DNA of 64,000 nt from Lachnospiraceae bacterium (lineage in GTDB: Bacteria > Bacillota > Clostridia > Lachnospirales > Lachnospiraceae), in NCBI GenBank assembly GCA_009774625.1, contig VSOB01000005.1, forward strand, positions 1 through 64,000, written 5' to 3'. This document shows positions 25,775 to 33,774 of the stretch, in pieces. The notes beneath the pieces are model-generated. The model was not told the DNA's origin, made no database searches, and saw nothing but the letters and a program-made list of their open reading frames with translations. How positions within the stretch are numbered: position 1 is the first letter of the stretch; the number at the start of each line of letters is the position of its first letter. The translations under genes were made by a program, and so were the position numbers.

Positions 25775-26836
25775 ATGTTTAAGCGGGACAGGGGCCTGGG
25801 ACAGGAAAAAATACTGATTGTGGATGATGTGGAGACAAACCGGCTGGTGCTGGAGGAGATTATACAGAGTATGGGCTGTGTACCTGTTCTGGCGGAGAGC
25901 GGAGAGCAGGCGCTGGAGCTGGCGGCCTCGGAACACCCTCAGCTTGTGCTGACCGATATTTCCATGCCTGGCATGGACGGTTATGTGCTGTGCAGGACTT
26001 TAAAGGGAAAAGAGGAAACAAAAGATATTCCGGTTATCTTTATTTCGGCATATGATGATCCGATGGATATTGTGGAAGGACTTTCTCTGGGCGGGGAAGA
26101 TTATATTACCAAGCCCTTTATTCCGGAAGTGGTGCAGGCGCGGGTCGGTGTACATCTGAGCCTGCATGTGGCAAAGCGGGATCTGATGGAGATGAACAGG
26201 AGGCTTCAGGTTTCTGTCAGTGAGCAGTTACATCAGATGGAGCAGGAGAAAAAGAGTATTCTGTACGCTCTGGCGGGGATCGCGGCAAAAAATTCTGCTT
26301 ATGAAAAGGAGCATATGGAACGGCTGGGGAAAAACTGCAGGATTCTGGCGCAGGGGATGCAGCTTTCGCCTCTGTTTGAAGATAAGATTTCGGACACTTA
26401 TGTGGATACGATAGAGTTGGCCGCACCGCTTTGCGACATCGGAAATATAGGGGTGCCGATGGAGATTTTGCGGAAGCGGGAAGATCTGACACCGGAAGAG
26501 TCGGCGGAGATCAGGGCGCATACGGTCATCGGCGCGGGGCTTTTGCGGGATCTGCATGTCAGTAATGACTATAATGACTTTATCAGTACATCCATTGAAA
26601 TTGCCCATTATCATCATGAAAACTATGACGGAAGCGGGTATCCGGAAGGGCTGGCAGGGACGCGGATTCCGCTGGCGGCGCAGATCGTGTCCATTGCAGA
26701 TGCATACTGCAGCTTAACCGGTGAGGGCGGTCTTGACGGGGAAGAAGCACTGGAGACTATGAGCAGAGAAGCGGGCAGCAGTTTCAATCCGGATATTTTT
26801 ACGATCTGCCGCAAGATATCGCGCCAGTTATGTTAA
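25775..26836 (+). CDS. Response regulator with degenerate HD-GYP domain
   Basis: A receiver (Asp61 in LTDISMPGMDG, with Lys in TKPFIP) is joined to an HD-GYP-like domain (353 residues in all). The catalytic HD is changed: where the neighbour has LHDIGKIGIP this protein has LCDIGNIGVP, so the metal-binding His is Cys220 and the following Lys is Asn. Later parts, HTVIGAGLL and HHENYDGSGYPEGL, are kept. It is likely a binding or regulatory protein, not an active phosphodiesterase. ATG 25775 is 7 bp after AAGAAGG. It lies directly between the kinase and cheR genes. Confidence 0.85.
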   Translation: MFKRDRGLGQEKILIVDDVETNRLVLEEIIQSMGCVPVLAESGEQALELAASEHPQLVLTDISMPGMDGYVLCRTLKGKEETKDIPVIFISAYDDPMDIVEGLSLGGEDYITKPFIPEVVQARVGVHLSLHVAKRDLMEMNRRLQVSVSEQLHQMEQEKKSILYALAGIAAKNSAYEKEHMERLGKNCRILAQGMQLSPLFEDKISDTYVDTIELAAPLCDIGNIGVPMEILRKREDLTPEESAEIRAHTVIGAGLLRDLHVSNDYNDFISTSIEIAHYHHENYDGSGYPEGLAGTRIPLAAQIVSIADAYCSLTGEGGLDGEEALETMSREAGSSFNPDIFTICRKISRQLC

Positions 26837-26859
26837 AGTTTTGAGGGGAGGAGTATCAG

Positions 26860-27678
26860 TTGATTTCAGATGAGGAGTTTTTACGGATCGCGGCTTATAT
26901 GAAGCAGCGATATGGCATTGACCTGCATCAGAAAAAGGTCATTATCAATGGCAGGCTGGAAAATCGTATTAAGGCGGAGGGCTTCCAGAGCTTTGATGCT
27001 TTTATGAATGCAGTGGAAAGAGACAAATCCGGCAGACTGGAGAAAATGCTGGTCAATGTACTGACTACCAACCATACCTATTTTATGAGGGAATTTGAGC
27101 ATTTTGAATATTTGAAAAATGTGGTGCTGCCCTGGCTGAAAAATAAGGAAAGTGCGAAGAAAGATCTGCGGATCTGGTGCGGCGCTGCCTCCTCCGGAGA
27201 GGAGCCTTATATGATCGCTATGGTTATGGATGATTTTTTCGGACTGGAGCGGGGGCAGTGGGATAAAAAACTGCTGGCCACGGATTTATCCACGAAGGTA
27301 CTGCAGCAGGCAATTGCAGGCATTTATAATGCGGAACAGTTGAAGAATCTTCCGGAGCAGTGGAAAAGGCATTTTTTCAAGGCTTTGGGTACGGGACAGT
27401 ATCAGGTGACGGAAGAACTGAAAAGGGAAGTGATATTCCGTCAGTTCAATCTTATGAATCCCTTTCCGTTCAAAAAGAAAATGCACACTGTTTTTTTGCG
27501 CAATGTTATGATATATTTTGATGAGAATACAAAGCGGGAGCTGGTGCAGAAGGTATACGATGCGCTGGAGCCAGGCGGGTATTTTTTCATAGGGACGACT
27601 GAGACGCTGGATCGGAACAGTACGCCGTTTCAGATCATTCAACCGTCTATATTCAGAAAAAAGGAAGGGAATGGGTAA
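26860..27678 (+). CDS. cheR: Chemotaxis protein methyltransferase CheR
   Basis: Transfers methyl groups from SAM to glutamates of chemoreceptors for adaptation. The 272-residue protein has the N-terminal helical domain, NHTYFMREFEHFE, the SAM-binding RIWCGAASSGEEPYMIA, LLATDLS, and the late FLRNVMIYFDENTKRELV. The start is a TTG preceded by GGGGAGGAG. It sits 4 bp before cheB, the opposing methylesterase. Confidence 0.93.
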   Translation: MISDEEFLRIAAYMKQRYGIDLHQKKVIINGRLENRIKAEGFQSFDAFMNAVERDKSGRLEKMLVNVLTTNHTYFMREFEHFEYLKNVVLPWLKNKESAKKDLRIWCGAASSGEEPYMIAMVMDDFFGLERGQWDKKLLATDLSTKVLQQAIAGIYNAEQLKNLPEQWKRHFFKALGTGQYQVTEELKREVIFRQFNLMNPFPFKKKMHTVFLRNVMIYFDENTKRELVQKVYDALEPGGYFFIGTTETLDRNSTPFQIIQPSIFRKKEGNG

Positions 27679-27681
27679 TGT

Positions 27682-28716
27682 ATGCAGCCAATTAAAGTAT
27701 TGATTGTAGAAGATTCCATTGTATTCCGGGAACTGCTGGTGCAGAATCTGAGCAGGGACCCGGCCATTCAGGTGGTAGGGACTGCCAGGGATCCTTTTGA
27801 AGCAAGGGATGCCATACTGGCAAAGAAACCGGATGTTATGACATTGGACGTGGAGCTGCCGAGGATGAGCGGGATAGAGTTTTTGAGGAAACTGATGCCC
27901 CAGTACCCGCTTCCGGTGGTGGTGATCAGCTCGCTGAGTGATAAGGTATTTGATGCACTGAACGCAGGCGCCGTGGACTTTGTAGCCAAACCGGCGGTAT
28001 CCAGCAGGGCACAGTTAGAGGATTTTATCCGGAATGAACTGTTGGTGAAGATCAAGATCGCTTCCACAGCCAAGATCAGCAATATCAAACGAAAGGTGAT
28101 GGAGCAGGAGCAGCACGGACAGCGGCTCTCCACAAAGCGCAACAATCTGCTTGTGGCAATCGGTGCGTCCACAGGAGGCACCGAAGCGATTTTTGCGGTT
28201 GCCAAAGAGTATGGAACGGACATTCCGGGCATCGTGGTGGTGCAGCATATGCCGCCCGGCTTTACTTCCATGTATGCCAAAAGGCTGAATGACCAGTGCC
28301 GGATACAGGTCAAGGAGGCACAGACCGGGGATCGGGTCCTGCCGGGCCATATGCTGATTGCACCGGGAGGGGATCAGCATATGCGGCTTGTAAAGGTAAA
28401 CGGCGGTTATCAGGTGGAGTGTAAAAGAGGGCCCAGGGTCAATGGACACTGTCCGTCGGTGGATGTGCTGTTTGAATCAGTGGCCAAAAACGCCGGGGCC
28501 GATGCCGTGGGAATCATTCTCACCGGTATGGGGGGCGACGGGGCCAAAGGGCTGCTGGCGATGAGAAAAGCCGGCGCCAGAACCATCGGTCAGGATGAAT
28601 CCACCTGCGTGGTCTATGGTATGCCAAAGGTAGCCTATGATCTGGGCGCGGTGGAGTATCAGGAAAAATTGACACAGATCGCAGGAAGAACCTATGCGTT
28701 GTTGAATAAAATGTAA
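27682..28716 (+). CDS. cheB: Chemotaxis response regulator / protein-glutamate methylesterase CheB
   Basis: Removes receptor methyl groups when phosphorylated by CheA. A receiver (Asp56 in LDVELPRMSG) is followed by a linker and the methylesterase domain with its Ser-His-Asp triad: GASTGGTEAI, VVQHMPPGFTSMYA and LTGMGGDGAKG. The 344 residues are the normal length. It lies 3 bp after cheR. Confidence 0.95.
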   Translation: MQPIKVLIVEDSIVFRELLVQNLSRDPAIQVVGTARDPFEARDAILAKKPDVMTLDVELPRMSGIEFLRKLMPQYPLPVVVISSLSDKVFDALNAGAVDFVAKPAVSSRAQLEDFIRNELLVKIKIASTAKISNIKRKVMEQEQHGQRLSTKRNNLLVAIGASTGGTEAIFAVAKEYGTDIPGIVVVQHMPPGFTSMYAKRLNDQCRIQVKEAQTGDRVLPGHMLIAPGGDQHMRLVKVNGGYQVECKRGPRVNGHCPSVDVLFESVAKNAGADAVGIILTGMGGDGAKGLLAMRKAGARTIGQDESTCVVYGMPKVAYDLGAVEYQEKLTQIAGRTYALLNKM

Positions 28717-28728
28717 AGGAGAGAGGAC

Positions 28729-29121
28729 ATGAAGATTTTATTGGCAGAAGATGATTTTGCGACAAGGAAGTTTATGGTGAATTTCCTGTCAAAGTATGGC
28801 GAATGTGATGCAACTGTGGACGGTATGGAAGCGGTGGACGCATTTATGATGGCTTTGGAGGATGAGGAACCGTATGATCTGGTATGTCTTGATATTATGA
28901 TGCCGGTTATGGACGGGTATCAGGCGCTTATGGGGATCCGGAATCTGGAAAAGGACCGGAACATTCCTGAGGATCAGGCGGTGAAAGTGATTATGACAAC
29001 GGCGCTGAATGAGGAAAGAAATGTAAAAATGGCGTTTGAACTGGGCTGTACGATCTATTCCGGTAAGCCGATTGATCAGGGGCGGTTTGAGCAGGCGCTG
29101 AAAAAACTGGGCCTGATCTGA
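28729..29121 (+). CDS. CheY-like single-domain response regulator
   Basis: A stand-alone receiver of 130 residues: the acidic pair in LLAEDDFATR, phosphorylated Asp55 in CLDIMMPVMDG, Thr in IMTTAL, and Lys in YSGKPID. It lies between cheB and cheA in the array operon, so it is the likely soluble output or phosphate sink for CheA. With no flagellar switch genes in the window its target is unknown. The start follows AAAGGAGAG. Confidence 0.9.
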   Translation: MKILLAEDDFATRKFMVNFLSKYGECDATVDGMEAVDAFMMALEDEEPYDLVCLDIMMPVMDGYQALMGIRNLEKDRNIPEDQAVKVIMTTALNEERNVKMAFELGCTIYSGKPIDQGRFEQALKKLGLI

Positions 29122-29163
29122 GACAAAAGAACATAGATTGGAATATGCAGGAAAGGAGAATGT

Positions 29164-31332
29164 ATGGCTGAGGAATTTAGTACGGAAGGCATGCTTGACA
29201 TGTATCTGTTTGAAAACGAACAGCTTCTGGAGCAGCTTCAGGAGATGGTTCTGGAACAGAAGGATGCGGAATGCTTTGACGAGGACAGCATCAATGAAAT
29301 ATTCAGAACCATGCATACCATCAAAGGCTCATCCGGTATCATGATGTTCGACAATATAACGGCGATATCGCATAAGCTGGAGGATGTATTTTATTATTTG
29401 AGAGAATCTCATCCGGAAAATGTACCCCATGTGGATCTGGTGGCGCATGTACTGCGGGTGGAGGATTTTATCTCCAATGAGATGGAAAAGATCCGGGGAG
29501 GCGATTCGCCGGACGGAGATCCGGGAGAGATCATAGCGGATCTGGACCGTTTTCTGGAGCAGCTTAAAAGTGGCGGAGAAGAAAAGGGTGCGGAGCCGCC
29601 GCCGGAGAATGTCTATGTGGCGCCGAAACAGTTTTATATAGCGCCGGTTGCCACCAGTGCCAGCCGCTTTTACAAAATATATATTCACTTTTTCCCGGAA
29701 ACAGAGATGGCAAATGTGCATGCTTACAAAGCGGTGTACGCTCTGAAGGAAGTGGCGGAAGATCTTTTGTATTCCCCGGAGGATATTATCTCGGATGCTG
29801 AAAGCGCTGCCGCTATTCTGAAGGATGGTTTCCGGATTCTGTTGCAGGCCCAGTGCAGTGAAGAAGAAGTGCGCAAGATTATCGGCGTGGGCTATGATAT
29901 TGAAAAGGTGGATGTTTTTGAGTGCAGGGCAGAGGAGTTTCTGCAGGGCTTTGATTTCGGAGAAAACGATGATCTGTTGCAGATTGATCTGGACTCCAGT
30001 GTGGAGGACATCGAGGCGCGGATCGAGGATGCTTCTGCAGAAGAAAGTGTTCAGCCGGCAAAATCAAAACCCGCGAAGCCGGCCATAGCGCCTGGTGATT
30101 TTGTCATAAAATCCAGGGAACCCGGCAAACAGAAAAAGCTGGCTAAGGATAAGCCGAAAGGAGAGAAAGCCTCCTTTATCGGCGTGAATGTGAGCAAAAT
30201 GGATCAGTTGATGGAGCTGATCGGAGAGCTGGTAATTTCGGAGTCGGTTGTACTACAGAATCCGGATCTGAAGGTGCCGGGCTTAAACCTTGACAATTTT
30301 AACAAAGCAGCGGCACAGCTTTCCAAGATTTCCACAGATTTGCAGAATGTGATTATGTCCATGCGCATGGTGCCGTTAACCAATACGTTCCAGAAGATGA
30401 ACCGAATCGTATTTGACGTTTCCCGGAAGCTGGGCAAAGACATCGAATTTGTAATGGTGGGAGAACAGACCGAGGTAGATAAGAATATCATTGAGCATAT
30501 TTCGGATCCGCTGATGCATCTGGTGAGAAATGCGGTGGACCATGGAATAGAAACCAATGAAGAGCGTATAGAAAGCGGCAAGCCGGATAAGGGTAAAGTG
30601 ACGCTTTCTGCCAGGACAGAGGCCGGTAAGGTATGGATCAGTGTAGAGGACAACGGTCAGGGACTTGACAGAAATAAGATATTGGAAAAAGCCAGAAAGC
30701 AGGGACTGCTTGAGGAAGGCAAGCCGGACAGTTCTTACTCCGATAAGGAAGTGTATCAGTTTATTACTTATCCGGGCTTTTCCACCAATGAACAGATTAC
30801 CGAGTATTCGGGCCGGGGCGTGGGTATGGATGTGGTGGTGCAGAACATACAGGCAATCGGCGGTACACTGGATATAGAAAGTACGCCGGGCTTTGGCAGC
30901 ATTATGAGCCTGAAGATTCCGCTGACCCTTGCCATTATCGACGGCATTGTGATGGAAACCGGAAACTCCTCCTTTGTGATGGAAACAGGTATGATCAAGG
31001 AGTTTGTCCGTGTAAAGGAAGATATGATGATTCATGAACCTGACGGAGAGGAATACATCATGATACGCGGCGAATGTTACCCGGTATTGCGTCTGGGCAG
31101 ATGGTACGGCCTGACACAGTATCAGGAGTCCGTAGAGGACGGGGTTATGCTGATTCTGGAGGTAGAGGATAAGAGGGTATGTCTGTTGGTGGATAAACTG
31201 ATTGGAGAACAGGAGATCGTAGTCAAACCGATTCCCTCTTATATCAAAAAGGTCAAAGGTCTGTCCGGCTGTACGCAGCTTGGCGACGGCAGTATCGCGC
31301 TGATTTTGGATGCAGGCGGGCTGATCGAATAA
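29164..31332 (+). CDS. cheA: Chemotaxis histidine kinase CheA
   Basis: Core kinase of the chemosensory array, 722 residues. P1 Hpt domain with His51 in MHTIKGSSG; a P2-like segment (about 155-265); a Lys/Pro-rich linker; the P3 dimerisation domain beginning MDQLMELIGELVISES; P4 ATPase with HLVRNAVDHGIE, VEDNGQGLD and GRGVGMDVV; and a P5 CheW-like domain ending in the GxGxIxLILD-type motif GDGSIALILDAGGL. The start follows AAAGGAG. cheW follows after 25 bp. Confidence 0.96.
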   Translation: MAEEFSTEGMLDMYLFENEQLLEQLQEMVLEQKDAECFDEDSINEIFRTMHTIKGSSGIMMFDNITAISHKLEDVFYYLRESHPENVPHVDLVAHVLRVEDFISNEMEKIRGGDSPDGDPGEIIADLDRFLEQLKSGGEEKGAEPPPENVYVAPKQFYIAPVATSASRFYKIYIHFFPETEMANVHAYKAVYALKEVAEDLLYSPEDIISDAESAAAILKDGFRILLQAQCSEEEVRKIIGVGYDIEKVDVFECRAEEFLQGFDFGENDDLLQIDLDSSVEDIEARIEDASAEESVQPAKSKPAKPAIAPGDFVIKSREPGKQKKLAKDKPKGEKASFIGVNVSKMDQLMELIGELVISESVVLQNPDLKVPGLNLDNFNKAAAQLSKISTDLQNVIMSMRMVPLTNTFQKMNRIVFDVSRKLGKDIEFVMVGEQTEVDKNIIEHISDPLMHLVRNAVDHGIETNEERIESGKPDKGKVTLSARTEAGKVWISVEDNGQGLDRNKILEKARKQGLLEEGKPDSSYSDKEVYQFITYPGFSTNEQITEYSGRGVGMDVVVQNIQAIGGTLDIESTPGFGSIMSLKIPLTLAIIDGIVMETGNSSFVMETGMIKEFVRVKEDMMIHEPDGEEYIMIRGECYPVLRLGRWYGLTQYQESVEDGVMLILEVEDKRVCLLVDKLIGEQEIVVKPIPSYIKKVKGLSGCTQLGDGSIALILDAGGLIE

Positions 31333-31357
31333 AATAGCAGAAAGGAACAGGAAACAT

Positions 31358-31894
31358 ATGAGTGAAATGAGCGAATTGAAGAGACAGGAAGAGGCCGCTT
31401 CAAATGAGCATGATACGCAAAAGGGTAAGTATATGACCTTTAAATCCGGAAACGAGTATTTCGGGCTGGAGATTCAGTATGTCAATGAGATCATTCAGTT
31501 TCAGACGATTACGGCCATACCGGAGACAGAGGATTATATCAAGGGCCTGATCAACCTGAGAGGAAAGGTGATCCCGGTAGTGGATGTACGCCTGCGTTTC
31601 AAACAGGAACCCTTTGAGTACAATGACAGGACCTGTATTATTGTAATCAATGTGAAATCCATGATGGTGGGGCTGATTGTGGAGAAAATTGCCGAAGTGG
31701 TGGAAATCAAGGAAGAGAACATACTGCCTCCGCCCAACATTGGCCGCGCCGATAAATCCCATCACAAATATGTGTATGGAATCGGTAAGGTTGGCAATGC
31801 GGTGAAACTTTTGCTGGATCCGGATAAGTTGCTGAATGATGATGACCTGTCGGTTATGGAACAGGCCAATGATATGATATTAGAAGAAGAATGA
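31358..31894 (+). CDS. cheW: Chemotaxis coupling protein CheW
   Basis: Scaffold that links chemoreceptors to CheA. The 178-residue single CheW domain starts after a charged N-terminal tail of about 25 residues (KYMTFKSGNEYFGLEIQYVNEI) and includes GLINLRGKVIPVVDVRLRF. It ends with a short acidic tail. Start ATG after AAAGGAACAGG. It is 13 bp upstream of the array's chemoreceptor gene. Confidence 0.95.
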   Translation: MSEMSELKRQEEAASNEHDTQKGKYMTFKSGNEYFGLEIQYVNEIIQFQTITAIPETEDYIKGLINLRGKVIPVVDVRLRFKQEPFEYNDRTCIIVINVKSMMVGLIVEKIAEVVEIKEENILPPPNIGRADKSHHKYVYGIGKVGNAVKLLLDPDKLLNDDDLSVMEQANDMILEEE

Positions 31895-31907
31895 GGGGGA
31901 GAAACAC

Positions 31908-33266
31908 ATGAAAAACTTGAAAATGAAAACAAAATTAATTTTGGGCTTTCTGGTGCCGATTGCGATCACCGTGATCAATATCCTGATCAGTAATCTGACC
32001 ACCAAATGGGCCGCTTCTATTAAAGATCATACAGAACGGGATATCTTTACCAACGTTGCCGCAGTTGCAACAATTGTTTTTGCCGCCATTTCTGTATTGG
32101 TTACCATATTGATCGCACTGGCACTGATTAAAACCATTGAAAAGTCGGTGAAGCAGCTTTCTGATGCCGCAAAAGAAATCGCTATGGGCCGCGTGGATAT
32201 TAACCTGGTTAAGTACAATAACGACGAATTTGGCGAACTGGTGGATGAATACAACAATGTGATTGAAAATATCAAGTATCAGGCCGAGATCGCAGAGGCG
32301 GTATCCAACGGGAACCTGACAGTACAGGTAAATCCCAAATCTTCGGATGACCTGCTGGGCAATTCGTTAAAGAAACTGGTGGAAGATAACTTAAATGCGC
32401 TGACCAATATCAGCGACGCAGGATCTCAGGTAACGGTCAGCTCCTCTCAGGTGGCAAGTGCAAGCCAGGCGCTGGCACAGGGTTCCACACAGCAGGCAAG
32501 TGCCATTGAAGAGATTACAGCATCCATTGACGAGATTGCAGAAAAGACAAAACAGAACGCAGAAGAAGCCAACCAGGCCGCCGGACTGGTGGCACAGGCT
32601 ATTTCGGATGTACAGCAGGGGAATGGCCAGATGCAGAATATGATGGTGGCAATGCAGAGCATCAACAAATCATCAGAAAGCATTTCCAAGATTATCAAAG
32701 TGATTGATGATATTGCATTCCAGACCAACATTCTGGCGCTGAATGCAGCAGTGGAAGCTGCAAGGGCAGGGGAAGCCGGAAAAGGGTTTGCGGTAGTGGC
32801 AGAGGAAGTCAGAAGTCTGGCAGCAAAGAGCGCTTCTGCAGCAGCAGAGACGGCGGAGCTGATTGAGGATTCCATTGAGAAGGTCAACGCAGGCACCAAG
32901 ATTGCGGATGAAACCGTAAAATCTATGGAAGCGATTACAAAGAGAGTACAGGACAGCGAAATGATTATCAATGGCATCGCAGAATCTTCCAATTATCAGG
33001 CGACTGCGGTGGCACAGATTGAGCAGGCGATCACGCAGGTATCCCAGGTAGTACAGACCAATTCCGCTACCAGCCAGCAGTGTGCGGCAGCCAGTGAAGA
33101 ACTGTCCAATCAGGCGTCCAGAATGCGTGAAATGCTTGCCATCTATAATCTGGGAGCAGGCAATTCCTATTCTTCCTCTCTTAAGAGTGATTCCTATTCC
33201 TACTCTTCAGCATCCAATGTAAATGAACAGGTGATATCTCTGGGAGATGATTTTGGAAAATACTGA
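31908..33266 (+). CDS. Methyl-accepting chemotaxis protein with minimal ectodomain
   Basis: A 452-residue chemoreceptor. Two membrane helices (about 10-30 and 48-72) are separated by only about 19 residues, so there is no room for an external ligand domain. A HAMP domain and a second HAMP-like stretch (VSNGNLTVQVNPKSSDDLLG) follow, then the signalling coiled coil with the tip NILALNAAVEAARAGEAGKG. The tail is Ser/Tyr-rich and lacks a CheR-tethering pentapeptide. Likely inputs are membrane state, cytoplasmic signals or partner proteins. It is last in the che run and is followed by a terminator. Confidence 0.92.
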   Translation: MKNLKMKTKLILGFLVPIAITVINILISNLTTKWAASIKDHTERDIFTNVAAVATIVFAAISVLVTILIALALIKTIEKSVKQLSDAAKEIAMGRVDINLVKYNNDEFGELVDEYNNVIENIKYQAEIAEAVSNGNLTVQVNPKSSDDLLGNSLKKLVEDNLNALTNISDAGSQVTVSSSQVASASQALAQGSTQQASAIEEITASIDEIAEKTKQNAEEANQAAGLVAQAISDVQQGNGQMQNMMVAMQSINKSSESISKIIKVIDDIAFQTNILALNAAVEAARAGEAGKGFAVVAEEVRSLAAKSASAAAETAELIEDSIEKVNAGTKIADETVKSMEAITKRVQDSEMIINGIAESSNYQATAVAQIEQAITQVSQVVQTNSATSQQCAAASEELSNQASRMREMLAIYNLGAGNSYSSSLKSDSYSYSSASNVNEQVISLGDDFGKY

Positions 33267-33280
33267 AGCAGATAAATCAT

Positions 33281-33310
33281 GACACAGGGACGAAAGCCCT
33301 GTGTCTTTTA
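33281..33310 (+). terminator. Rho-independent terminator after che operon
   Basis: GACACAGGG pairs exactly with CCCTGTGTC around a 7-nt loop, followed by TTTTA. Confidence 0.85.
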
Positions 33311-33383
33311 TGTGTATATGCAGGGAAGTTTTGGAAATTTTTCCTGTATGATAGCAAGAAAGGAAAAAGGAGAGTGATTGCAA

Positions 33384-33737
33384 ATGGCTTTATTTGAGGA
33401 ATTAAAAGCTCTGGGTGTGGATGTAGACGGAGGGCTGAAACGGATCAATAACAATGAGAAACTTTATACAAGACTGCTGGGTTCTTTTGTCAAGTCGATT
33501 GAATCTCAGTATGTGCAGCCGGATTTTGATGCTGCCGAGTGCGAAGGGGCAATTGAAAAGGCCCATGCTATCAAGGGAACGGCAGGTAATCTGTCTATTA
33601 CGCCGGTATATGAAGCCTACACCGAAGTGGTGAATCTGCTCCGGAAAGGACAGATCGAAGAGGCCAGACCGATTCTGACCAGGATACTTCCCATCCAGAA
33701 TGAGATTGCCGCCTGCATCAAAAGTCATATGGCATAA
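33384..33737 (+). CDS. Hpt (histidine phosphotransfer) domain protein
   Basis: Stand-alone phosphotransfer protein of 117 residues, all helical, with His61 in EKAHAIKGTAGNLSI. It carries phosphate between receivers and lies 37 bp before a hybrid kinase with two receiver domains, its probable partner. ATG 33384 is used, with AAAAAGGAG upstream; a TTG two codons earlier would be too close to that site. Confidence 0.88.
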   Translation: MALFEELKALGVDVDGGLKRINNNEKLYTRLLGSFVKSIESQYVQPDFDAAECEGAIEKAHAIKGTAGNLSITPVYEAYTEVVNLLRKGQIEEARPILTRILPIQNEIAACIKSHMA

Positions 33738-33774
33738 AGTTACTGCATAATGCTGACACATTGGAGCGAAAAGA

